DNA from: Clostridia bacterium
GTDB lineage: Bacteria > Bacillota > Clostridia > Christensenellales > Aristaeellaceae
Length of the DNA: 11,780 nucleotides
Reading direction: 5' to 3'
NCBI GenBank assembly: GCA_024404275.1
Contig: JAKSQG010000038.1
Location: 1-11,780, forward strand
The notes under the pieces were generated by a model, which made no database searches, was not told the DNA's origin, and worked only from the letters and a program-made list of their open reading frames with translations. This document shows, one piece after another, positions 6,263 through 11,780 of this stretch. The translations under genes were made by a program, and so were the position numbers. Position 1 is the first letter of the stretch. Each line of letters begins with the position of its first letter.

Positions 6263-6346
6263 GCGGGCGTGGCGGAATGGCAGACGCGCTGGATTTAGGA
6301 TCCTGTGTCGAAAGGCGTAAGAGTTCGAGTCTCTTCGTCCGCACCA
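6263..6346 (+). tRNA. tRNA-Leu(TAG)
   Basis: Class II tRNA with a long variable arm (loop GAAA). Acceptor GCGGGCG/CGTCCGC with one G-U pair, anticodon loop TTTAGGA (anticodon TAG, reading CUN leucine codons), T-arm AAGAG TTCGAGT CTCTT, encoded CCA. Confidence 0.95.
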
Positions 6347-6358
6347 TTCACTTTTAAT

Positions 6359-6434
6359 GCGGTAGTAGCTCAGTTGGTAGAGCGCAACCTTGCCAAGGTT
6401 GAGGTCGCGAGTCCGAGCCTCGTCTACCGCTCCA
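6359..6434 (+). tRNA. tRNA-Gly(GCC), unusual T-loop
   Basis: Acceptor GCGGTAG/CTACCGC, anticodon stem CAACC/GGTTG around loop TTGCCAA (anticodon GCC), discriminator T and encoded CCA. The T-loop reads TCCGAGC, so position 55 is C where nearly all tRNAs have T (pseudouridine). The T-stem GCGAG/CTCGT still pairs, with one G-U pair, and the D-loop keeps GG. Confidence 0.93.
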
Positions 6435-6466
6435 ACTTCTCTCCCCGAGCCGCATGCATCCGATGC

Positions 6467-6540
6467 GCGGGTGTAGCTCAATGGCAGAGCTCCAGCCTTC
6501 CAAGCTGGCCATGTGGGTTCGATTCCCATCACCCGCTCCA
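6467..6540 (+). tRNA. tRNA-Gly(TCC)
   Basis: Acceptor GCGGGTG/CACCCGC, anticodon stem CCAGC/GCTGG around loop CTTCCAA (anticodon TCC), normal T-loop TTCGATT, discriminator T, encoded CCA. It reads GGA/GGG and complements the GCC isoacceptor just upstream. Confidence 0.96.
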
Positions 6541-6543
6541 AAT

Positions 6544-6619
6544 GCACCATTAGCTCAGTTGGTAGAGCACCTGACTCTTAATCAGGGTGTCCCGGGTTCG
6601 AGTCCCTGATGGTGCACCA
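6544..6619 (+). tRNA. tRNA-Lys(CTT)
   Basis: Acceptor GCACCAT/ATGGTGC, anticodon stem CCTGA/TCAGG around loop CTCTTAA (anticodon CTT), T-loop TTCGAGT, encoded CCA. The T-stem CCGGG/CCCTG has a C-U mismatch at pair 50-64. It is the last tRNA and runs directly into the terminator. Confidence 0.95.
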
Positions 6620-6648
6620 AAGACTTCTCTGAAAAGAGAAGTCTTTTT
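6620..6648 (+). terminator. Rho-independent terminator of the tRNA operon
   Basis: An 11-bp perfect stem (AAGACTTCTCT with AGAGAAGTCTT) closed by a GAAA tetraloop and followed by a T-run. It begins one base after the CCA of the last tRNA. Confidence 0.95.
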
Positions 6649-6709
6649 CGTTATTTGTGCACGGTTTTTTCATTTCCACCCGATGTTGATTTTGGAAAGG
6701 AGTACTCCC

Positions 6710-7126
6710 GTGTCTGTATTTTTGCGCCCGGTTCAGTATTACGAGACCGATATGATGGGAATCACACACCATGCCAACTACATCCACATGATGGAGGAAG
6801 CCCGCATCGCCTTCATGGACGCAATGGGCTACAGCTATCAGCGGCTGGAATCGGAAGGCGTCGTCTCCCCCGTCACCTCCATCAGCTGCAAATACATCAG
6901 CCCCACCACCTTTGGCGATACCCTCTCCATCGAAACCACCATTGCCGCCTTCAATGGGGTCGTCCTCACCATGGCGTATGTGATGAAGAAGCAGGACGGC
7001 ACCAAGGTGTTCACCGGCACCTCCGAGCATGCCTTTTTGCACCGCGATGGGCGTTTTGTGCGCCTCAAGCGGGAATATCCCGAGTTTTATCAAGTATTGA
7101 CCGATCAGATGCCCTCTCAGGAATAA
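6710..7126 (+). CDS. Hot-dog fold acyl-CoA thioesterase (4HBT/YbgC type)
   Basis: Start is the GTG at 6710, because AAAGGAG lies 7 nt upstream; the open frame reaches back into the last tRNA and those codons cannot be coding. The 138-residue protein matches the usual length of single-domain 4-hydroxybenzoyl-CoA thioesterase/YbgC enzymes. The signature YETDMMGITHHANYIHMMEEAR (residues about 11-32) carries the catalytic Asp (D15 in ETDMMG) and the helix-start HxNY, followed by strands such as SISCKYISPTTFGDTLSI and GTSEHAFLHRDGR. Such enzymes hydrolyse acyl-CoA or acyl-carrier-protein thioesters in the cytoplasm as tetramers; the acyl group cannot be told from sequence. No promoter is evident between the tRNA terminator and the gene. 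It ends in TAA ahead of a bidirectional terminator. Confidence 0.92.
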   Translation: MSVFLRPVQYYETDMMGITHHANYIHMMEEARIAFMDAMGYSYQRLESEGVVSPVTSISCKYISPTTFGDTLSIETTIAAFNGVVLTMAYVMKKQDGTKVFTGTSEHAFLHRDGRFVRLKREYPEFYQVLTDQMPSQE

Positions 7127-7174
7127 CCAAATCCCTCTTTTTTCCCTTTCCGCAGATTGATGACCGCTTGCATC

Positions 7175-7209
7175 AAAAAGAAGTCCGCCGCCCGGCAGAC
7201 TTCTTTTTT
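7175..7209. terminator. Bidirectional terminator between convergent genes
   Basis: An 11-bp perfect inverted repeat (AAAAAGAAGTC with GACTTCTTTTT) flanks a GC-rich 12-nt loop. T-runs exist on both strands, so it can end the thioesterase transcript (plus) and the convergent minus-strand transcript. Confidence 0.88.
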
Positions 7210-7213
7210 GTTT

Positions 7214-7570
7214 TTATACGATCTCGCAGCGCTCCAGCTCCTCCGCGGTCCACAGCAGGGCCGCGATGGGCAGCAGATAGGGTTCGGCTTGTGCTTCCAC
7301 AGACAACAGGCTGCGCAGCACCCCGGAGATGATTTTCCCGCAGGCAACGCCGTTCAGCAGGATGCTCCCCTCCCCCTTATTCCGTTCGATCACCAGCTCC
7401 GTTTCGCATAAGATCACCTGCAGGCGCCCGATCCGGTTCGGCAGGGGCGCAGCCGCATAGGGTGCGCTTTCCATCTGCACGGGGCATTTTGTACCATGCC
7501 AGCACAGGACAACGCCTGCCGCCGATGACACGACCTGTACGGAATCCTCCCCGGCGGCAGACGCGGCCAT
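7214..7570 (-). CDS. Unrecognised protein, probably 5'-truncated
   Basis: The frame ends in TAA at 7214, 4 nt from the shared terminator. The likely coding part runs from an ATG at 7570 (MAASAAGEDSVQVV) to the end, about 118 residues; upstream of it the frame is only the complement of the LysR remnant. No ribosome binding site precedes the ATG, so the true N-terminus is probably lost. The protein has alternating hydrophobic strands (VQVVSSAAGVVLCW, RLQVILCETELVIER), a Gly-rich turn and a final helix (PYLLPIAALLWTAEELER), consistent with a beta-rich domain closed by a helix. I do not recognise the family. It could be the remains of a gene cut by the same event that removed the start of the LysR gene. 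Confidence 0.42.
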   Translation of the reverse strand: MAASAAGEDSVQVVSSAAGVVLCWHGTKCPVQMESAPYAAAPLPNRIGRLQVILCETELVIERNKGEGSILLNGVACGKIISGVLRSLLSVEAQAEPYLLPIAALLWTAEELERCEIV

Positions 7571-7574
7571 CAAA

Positions 7575-7901
7575 CCGCCGTTGCTGATGCGGGAATGCGG
7601 CAGCGTGGGCAGAATTTTTTTACAAAGCGTGTTTGAGCACCGGCAGCTGCACCCGAAAATCATTTGGGAAAGTGCGAGCACGCAGGCGCTGGTACGCGCA
7701 GCGCAGGTGGGGCTTGGCATAGCGATCCTGCCCGAGGATCTGGTGCGTGAGGACATTCAAGCCGGCAAGGTGGTCTCGGCGGCGATCTCGGATGAACCCC
7801 TGCAGCGCACGCACTACATCGTTCACCACAAGAACAAATACATCTCCGCCGCCATGCGGGATTTTATCCGCCTGTGCGGCTCGTTGGACGCGGAAAACTG
7901 A
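7575..7901 (+). pseudogene. C-terminal remnant of a LysR-type transcriptional regulator
   Basis: The 109 or so residues from PPLLMRECGSVGRIF to the TGA at 7901 match the second half of the LysR substrate-binding domain: the xLLMRExGS entry motif, ASTQALVRAAQVGLGIAILPEDLV and the closing YIVHHKNKYISAAMRDFIRL typical of CysL/YwfM-like members. The N-terminal winged helix-turn-helix and first half of the effector domain, some 190 residues, are absent, and bases upstream of about 7570 encode no LysR sequence in any frame that I can see. No ribosome binding site or promoter precedes it. It is therefore a broken gene left after a deletion or rearrangement near 7570-7575, and it cannot bind DNA. Confidence 0.83.
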
Positions 7902-7906
7902 CACGC

Positions 7907-7942
7907 AAAAACAGCCCCCGGTCCTTGCCGGACCGAGGGCTG
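7907..7942 (-). terminator. Terminator after the 102-residue unknown gene
   Basis: On the minus strand, CAGCCC and CGGTCC pair with their partners across one mismatch to form a 13-bp imperfect stem with a 5-nt loop, followed by five T residues. It lies about 18 nt past the stop at 7960 and may also work weakly in the other direction. Confidence 0.85.
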
Positions 7943-7959
7943 CTGCTGTCGGTGATTGC

Positions 7960-8268
7960 TTATTCTTCTCCGCGGCGGTCACTGTTGAGCCACGCGCTGT
8001 AGACGCCGTTGCTCTCCTCCGCCTGTTTCTTTTGGATCCAGTGAGCCCGATCCTCCATGATGGCGATCATCTCATCCGCCACATCCTCCATGGTGCGCGG
8101 ATGCGCGTTCACCAGATACGAGGTCATGCGCCGCATGGCCTTTTCGGATTTCAGGTTCTGTGCCAGCAGCTTGCCCACCTCGGCGGGCAGACCGCACCGC
8201 TCCGCCGCCCGCAGCAGCTCGCCGTACGCCTGCCGCCATGTTTCCCGGGTCATTGCCTGCTGTTCCAT
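7960..8268 (-). CDS. Small soluble helical protein of unknown function
   Basis: The 102-residue product starts at the ATG at 8268 (MEQQAMTRETW), with a GGGGGAG purine run upstream; an internal ATG six codons on (MTRETW) is a less likely start. It is highly charged and apparently all helical, with short amphipathic segments (WRQAYGELLRAAERCG, VADEMIAIMEDRAHWIQKKQ) and no signal peptide, membrane segment or metal motif. I do not recognise a family. It has its own promoter, divergent from the PHP/aldo-keto reductase operon, and its own terminator, which supports it as a real expressed gene. Stop is TAA. Confidence 0.75.
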   Translation of the reverse strand: MEQQAMTRETWRQAYGELLRAAERCGLPAEVGKLLAQNLKSEKAMRRMTSYLVNAHPRTMEDVADEMIAIMEDRAHWIQKKQAEESNGVYSAWLNSDRRGEE

Positions 8269-8295
8269 TGCCCTCTCCCCCTTCTTCTGTCTTTC

Positions 8296-8324
8296 AGCAT
8301 ATCACTTTGTGCCGCCGCCCGCAA
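8296..8324 (-). promoter_or_regulatory. Promoter of the 102-residue unknown gene
   Basis: The minus strand has TTGCGG (8319-8324) and TATGCT (8296-8301) with a 17-bp spacer, a moderate match. It is back to back with the PHP operon promoter, only 10 bp apart, so the two units could share an operator. Confidence 0.45.
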
Positions 8325-8334
8325 GCTTTCACCG

Positions 8335-8363
8335 TTGCTTTTTGCCCCTGTCCGCGGTACAAT
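8335..8363 (+). promoter_or_regulatory. Promoter of the PHP/aldo-keto reductase operon
   Basis: TTGCTT (8335-8340) and TACAAT (8358-8363) are separated by 17 bp, placing the start of transcription near 8370 and the ATG at 8398 after a short leader with AGAAAGAAGG. Confidence 0.6.
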
Positions 8364-8397
8364 AGACAAAACAACAACAGAAAGAAGGCCTGCGTTT

Positions 8398-9432
8398 ATG
8401 ATCCGTTATCTTTTGCCCAAGGAAGGCCGCTTTTATAAGGCCAACCTGCACAGCCATACCACTTTTTCCGACGGCAACTGGACGCCCGAAGAGATGAAGC
8501 AGCAGTACAAGGCGCACGGCTATGATATTCTGGCCATCACCGACCATGAGCTGATGCGCACCTATAATGACATGACCGAACCCGACTTTCTGATGCTCAA
8601 CGGCTATGAAGCCTACATCAAGGAAAGCCGCGACAGCAAAAACGGCCGTGCCCACAAGACCGTTCACCTGAACCTGATCGCCAAGACCCCCGACGTGGAC
8701 AAAATGATCATGGTCGATCCCGATTACTGCAAATATCACACCGAAGATATCCCCGTCGAATCCCGACCCCGCGTGGGCGAGATCTGCACCCGTCAGTACA
8801 CCCCCGGCTGCGTCAACCGCTTTGTGCGCCTCGCCAACGAAAACGGCTACTACGTGGTGTACAATCATCCCTCCTGGAGCCGGGAGGGCATCGAAGTCGT
8901 CAAGAATTACACCGGCTTTACGGGCATGGAGGTGTACAACCACGGCTGCCTCGTCGAGGGCTACCCCGGGGACGACAGCAAATTCTATGATGAATTCATC
9001 CGCCGCGGCGACCGCCTGATCGCCTTTGCCAACGATGACAACCACGACAAATACCCCGATACCCAGTGGGCCGATTCCTTCGGCGGCTGGAACATGATCA
9101 AGGCCGAAAAGCTGGATTATGAGACCATCATCGCCGCCATCCTGAAGGCGGAGCTGTACTGCTCCACCGGCGCCACCATCACCGGTCTGTGGGTGGAGGA
9201 CGGTGTGCTGCACGTGACCAGCGATGACGCCCGCGACATCATCCTCATCACCGAGCCCCGCCCCAAGGCCCGCGGACGCATGCCCTTCCGCCGTGCCAAC
9301 CCCGGCGAGGTGATCACCCATGCCGAGTTCCCCATCCTGCCCGAGGACGGCTATGTGCGCATTGAGGTCACCAACAAGGAAGGCTTCAAGGCCTGGACCA
9401 GTGCTTACTTTACAGAAGATTTGCTGAAATAA
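8398..9432 (+). CDS. PHP-domain metal-dependent phosphoesterase
   Basis: The 344-residue protein starts at the ATG at 8398, preceded by an AAGAAGG site. PHP motifs occur in order: motif I NLHSHTTFSDG (H18, H20, D25), motif II AITDHE (D49, H50), motif III NHPSW (H157), then GMEVYNHG (E178) and motif IV AFANDDNHD (D214, H216). These residues bind a two- or three-metal centre as in histidinol phosphatase and YciV/RnaAM-type enzymes. Residues about 265-344 form an extra C-terminal region with beta-strand character (HVTSDDARDIILITEP, YVRIEVTNKEGFKAWTSAYF), often seen in PHP proteins of gut Firmicutes. There is no signal peptide, so it is cytoplasmic. The substrate is unknown: a sugar phosphate, nucleotide or short RNA are all possible. 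It is followed after 12 nt by an Fe-S aldo/keto reductase, so the two probably share a pathway. Confidence 0.9.
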   Translation: MIRYLLPKEGRFYKANLHSHTTFSDGNWTPEEMKQQYKAHGYDILAITDHELMRTYNDMTEPDFLMLNGYEAYIKESRDSKNGRAHKTVHLNLIAKTPDVDKMIMVDPDYCKYHTEDIPVESRPRVGEICTRQYTPGCVNRFVRLANENGYYVVYNHPSWSREGIEVVKNYTGFTGMEVYNHGCLVEGYPGDDSKFYDEFIRRGDRLIAFANDDNHDKYPDTQWADSFGGWNMIKAEKLDYETIIAAILKAELYCSTGATITGLWVEDGVLHVTSDDARDIILITEPRPKARGRMPFRRANPGEVITHAEFPILPEDGYVRIEVTNKEGFKAWTSAYFTEDLLK

Positions 9433-9444
9433 AGGAAAAAAAGC

Positions 9445-10632
9445 ATGATTTACCGCGATTTCAAAGGCCTGCGTCTTTCAGCCCTTGGCTTTGGCTGCAT
9501 GCGTTTTGCCACGGACCCCGCCACGGGCGCCATTGACCAGCAGAAGGTCAACGACATGTTTGACCGTGCCATTGCCGGCGGCGTCAACTATTTTGACACG
9601 GCTTACCCTTATCTTGGCGGCAAGAGCGAAACCGCCATGGCGGAAGCGCTCAAAAAGTATCCGCGTGAAAGCTACTACATTGCCGACAAGTTCCCCGGTC
9701 ATTCCCTGCCCGGTCCCATCGACAATATTGCCCTGTTCAACCTGTCGCTGCAGCGCTGCCGCACGGATTATTTTGACTTTTATCTGCTGCACAACCTGAC
9801 CGAGGGCACCGTGGATGTGTACGAAAGCGAAGAATACCACATCCTGCCCGACATCATCCGCATGAAGGAAGAGGGCAAGATCCGCCATCTGGGCTTTTCC
9901 TTCCACGGCGGCTGCGAGCTGCTGGAGCGGCTTCTGACCCAGTACGAAGGCGTGTTTGAGTTTGTGCAGATCCAGTGCAACTATCTGGACGCCACGCTTC
10001 AAAACGCCAAGGAAAAATACGACATCATCACCCGCCATGGGCTGGGAGTATGGATCATGGAGCCCCTCCGCGGCGGCAAGCTGGCGGCTTTGCCCGAGGA
10101 GCAGCTGAACGCCCTGCATGCCTTTGGCGGCAGCGGCAGCGCGGCATCCTACGCCTTCCGCTATCTGCAGGGGCTGCCCAATGTGAAGGTCATCCTCTCC
10201 GGCATGAACGAGGTGCCGCAGGTGATCGACAACCTTTCCGCCTTTGAAAGTGAGCAGCCGCTCTCCGACGGTGAACTTTCCACGCTGTTTGACATTGCCG
10301 AAAGCATGAAGAGCGGCGTGCCCTGCACCGGCTGCCGCTACTGCTGTGAGGGCTGCCCCATGGGGCTCAACATTCCCATGCTCATCGAGTGCTATAACAA
10401 CAACAAGGTGTCCAGAGCCTATACCTCCTCCATGCGCATCGACGGGCTGCCTTTGGACAAGCGCCCCGCCGCCTGCATCGGCTGCGGCGCCTGTACGCAC
10501 GCCTGTCCGCAGGGCATCGATGTGCCCGCCGTCATGACCGAATTGGCCGACATGTACGAAAACGGCCCGCACTGGGCAGAGGTGAAGGGTCCCCGTTCGG
10601 AGGATATCCGCCGCGACCTGCACATGGACTGA
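9445..10632 (+). CDS. Aldo/keto reductase with C-terminal 4Fe-4S ferredoxin domain
   Basis: The 395-residue protein starts at the ATG at 9445, with AAAGGAAA just upstream, 12 nt after the PHP gene. The N-terminal TIM barrel (residues about 1-275) shows GFGCMRF and the full aldo/keto reductase tetrad D51, Y56 (DTAYPY), K82 (ADKFPG) and H116 (LLHNL). The C-terminal domain has two cysteine clusters, C294/C297/C300/C304 and C344/C347/C350/C354, each ending CP, which fit two [4Fe-4S] clusters. This fusion is common in anaerobic Clostridia. It likely reduces or oxidises a carbonyl/alcohol substrate using NAD(P)H while passing electrons to or from ferredoxin-like partners; the substrate is unknown. 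It is last in the operon and followed by a strong terminator. Stop is TGA. Confidence 0.95.
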   Translation: MIYRDFKGLRLSALGFGCMRFATDPATGAIDQQKVNDMFDRAIAGGVNYFDTAYPYLGGKSETAMAEALKKYPRESYYIADKFPGHSLPGPIDNIALFNLSLQRCRTDYFDFYLLHNLTEGTVDVYESEEYHILPDIIRMKEEGKIRHLGFSFHGGCELLERLLTQYEGVFEFVQIQCNYLDATLQNAKEKYDIITRHGLGVWIMEPLRGGKLAALPEEQLNALHAFGGSGSAASYAFRYLQGLPNVKVILSGMNEVPQVIDNLSAFESEQPLSDGELSTLFDIAESMKSGVPCTGCRYCCEGCPMGLNIPMLIECYNNNKVSRAYTSSMRIDGLPLDKRPAACIGCGACTHACPQGIDVPAVMTELADMYENGPHWAEVKGPRSEDIRRDLHMD

Positions 10633-10638
10633 AACACA

Positions 10639-10668
10639 GGGGCAGCCGCACAAGCTGCCCCATTTTTT
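10639..10668 (+). terminator. Rho-independent terminator after the aldo/keto reductase gene
   Basis: A perfect 8-bp stem (GGGGCAGC with GCTGCCCC) with a 7-nt loop is followed by A and six T residues. The ribosome binding site of the next gene begins only 3 nt later, so that gene depends on readthrough or on a promoter upstream of the hairpin. Confidence 0.92.
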
Positions 10669-10683
10669 ATCGGAGGGATCCTT

Positions 10684-11780
10684 TTGAAAAGGCTTTTGCC
10701 GCTCTTGCTGCTCCTTTTGCTGCTCACCGCCGCCCGGGCGGAAGAAGCCCGCAACATCACCGCCCGCTGTCATCCGTCCTCCCCGCACAACAGCGCCGCG
10801 GTGAAGGACGCTTATGACGGCGATGATTACAGCGTGTGGGGCTGTCCGGGCAGCGTCGGGCTGTATTTTACCGTGCCGCAGGGAGAAACCGTGCACGGCG
10901 TTTATCTCAAATGGGGGCAGGAGGTGCTGCCGTGGCACATCCTTTGCGAGGAAAACGGCACGATTGCCGTGGAAGGCGGAGCGTGCGGTTATGCGCACGA
11001 ATACGCCCCCTGTGCGCTTTCCGCGGGCAATTATCTGCTGCAGCTGACCGACCCCAAAGACGAAGACCGCCTGCGCATCCGGGAGATCGCCCTCTACACC
11101 GCAGGCGATCTGCCGGGTACCGTGCAGCAGTGGCAGGAAGCCCCCGACAAGGTCGACCTGCTGGTGCTGCCCGCGCATCCGGATGACGAGCTGCTGTACT
11201 TTGGCGGCACGCTGCCGCGCTATGCGGGCGAGGAAAAAAAGACCGTGCTGGTCGCCTACGCCACCTATTCCAGCTATGTGCGCCGCACCGAGCTGCTCAA
11301 CGCCCTGTGGCACTGCGGCGTGCGCCTCTATCCGGTGCTGGGGCCCTTTGAAGACCTCAAGCGAGACACGGCGGAAGAGCTGTATGCCCTGTGGGGGCAG
11401 GAGGCCCTGCTGTCTTTTTACACCGACCTCCTCCTTGCCTGCCGCCCCGAGGTGATTGTCACCCACGACCTGAATGGCGAGTACGGTCACGGCGCGCACA
11501 AGGCTGTGGCGGCCACCGTTCTCAAGGCCGTTTCCGATGCCGCCTCCGGCTCAGAAGTACCCTGTCCCCAGGCCCCCTGGCAGGTCAAAAAAGTGTATTT
11601 TCACCTCTATGAAAACCAGTCCCGGCTGATGGACTGGTCTGTGCCCCTCTCCGCCTTTGATGGAAAGACCGCCTACAAGGTCGCCGCCGCGGCATATAAA
11701 TTTCACGTGACGCAGCAGAAGGCCTTCACCATGAAGCCCGACGGCCGCTACTCCTGCCGCCGCTTCGGTCTCGCCTTTTC
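10684..11780 (+). CDS. Secreted PIG-L/LmbE-family deacetylase with N-terminal sandwich domain (truncated by window)
   Basis: Start is the TTG at 10684, the first codon 6 nt after GGAGGG; no ATG is available at that spacing. The frame is open to the right edge, 365 codons. Residues 1-19 form a leucine-rich signal peptide (KRLLPLLLLLLLLTAARA). Residues about 25-140 look like a discoidin/F5-8-type beta sandwich (VKDAYDGDDYSVWG, GLYFTVPQGETVHGVYLKW), often used for carbohydrate binding. The PIG-L domain follows with the catalytic zinc motif AHPDDE (H165, D167, D168), the RRTELLNAL helix and the second motif THDLNGEYGHGAHK (H269, H272). The family removes N-acetyl groups from GlcNAc-type sugars; an exported member could act on cell-wall or host glycans. 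The gene sits behind a terminator and lacks an obvious promoter of its own. Confidence 0.88.
   Translation, partial: MKRLLPLLLLLLLLTAARAEEARNITARCHPSSPHNSAAVKDAYDGDDYSVWGCPGSVGLYFTVPQGETVHGVYLKWGQEVLPWHILCEENGTIAVEGGACGYAHEYAPCALSAGNYLLQLTDPKDEDRLRIREIALYTAGDLPGTVQQWQEAPDKVDLLVLPAHPDDELLYFGGTLPRYAGEEKKTVLVAYATYSSYVRRTELLNALWHCGVRLYPVLGPFEDLKRDTAEELYALWGQEALLSFYTDLLLACRPEVIVTHDLNGEYGHGAHKAVAATVLKAVSDAASGSEVPCPQAPWQVKKVYFHLYENQSRLMDWSVPLSAFDGKTAYKVAAAAYKFHVTQQKAFTMKPDGRYSCRRFGLAF

Noticed and set aside
6263..6346. tRNA with TAG in the anticodon as an explanation for reading the in-frame TAG codons
   Set aside because: Anticodon TAG pairs with CUA leucine codons. An amber-reading tRNA would need anticodon CTA, and none of the eight tRNAs has it.
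5848..6553. Several short open frames with GIEPT- or VAQLVER-like sequences
   Set aside because: These are classic false translations of tRNA genes and lie wholly within the tRNA array.
6587..6709. Longer N-terminus for the thioesterase
   Set aside because: It would overlap the last tRNA and its terminator; the GTG at 6710 has a well-spaced ribosome binding site and begins the conserved fold.
9478..11499. A 673-codon open frame on the minus strand opposite the reductase and deacetylase genes
   Set aside because: It mirrors two clearly recognised plus-strand genes and runs through a terminator and a start site; no family motif is visible.
1..11780. CRISPR arrays, insertion sequences, prophage genes or attachment sites near the tRNAs
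   Set aside because: No regularly spaced direct repeats, transposase or integrase genes, or duplicated tRNA 3' ends with intervening phage-like DNA were seen. The adjacent tRNAs resemble each other only as tRNAs do.

Overview
The window looks like a chromosomal segment of a high-GC, Gram-positive anaerobe of the class Clostridia, probably a gut species. The evidence is strong AGGAGG-type ribosome binding sites, sigma-A-like promoters with 16-17 bp spacers, CCA-encoded tRNAs, a four-cysteine ribosomal protein L28 and an Fe-S aldo/keto reductase. The species cannot be named from this sequence. There is no integrase, transposase, phage gene or CRISPR array.

Layout. Bases 1-2444 (minus strand) hold a three-gene operon: a double zinc-ribbon membrane protein followed by two tandemly duplicated TPM-domain proteins, the last running off the left edge. 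Upstream, with its own promoter and terminator, is a prohibitin/stomatin-type SPFH protein (2545-3429). Zinc-ribbon, TPM and SPFH proteins together recall the Bacillus subtilis ydjGHI genes linked to PspA membrane stress. Next come rpmB (3582-3791) and a two-gene unit (3929-5728, minus): a small GlsB/YeaQ-type membrane protein followed by a secreted caspase-like protein. The caspase reading frame stays open for 504 codons, through a FlgD-like Ig domain, except for two in-frame TAG codons.

A consensus promoter at 5810-5838 drives an eight-tRNA array on the plus strand (Arg-His-Gln-Lys-Leu-Gly-Gly-Lys), closed by a near-perfect terminator. A hot-dog thioesterase follows. Bases 7214-7901 look like an erosion or deletion scar: a short unrecognised minus-strand gene abuts the C-terminal half of a LysR-type regulator that has lost its DNA-binding domain. 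A small helical unknown protein (7960-8268, minus) is divergent from a PHP-domain phosphoesterase / 4Fe-4S aldo-keto reductase operon (8398-10632). After a terminator comes a secreted PIG-L/LmbE-type deacetylase, cut by the right edge.

The most notable signal is the caspase-like gene with two in-frame TAG codons. No recognisable intact gene in the window ends in TAG; all end in TAA or TGA. This could be ordinary nonsense decay, programmed readthrough, or UAG reassignment. No tRNA here reads UAG, so the window alone cannot decide.
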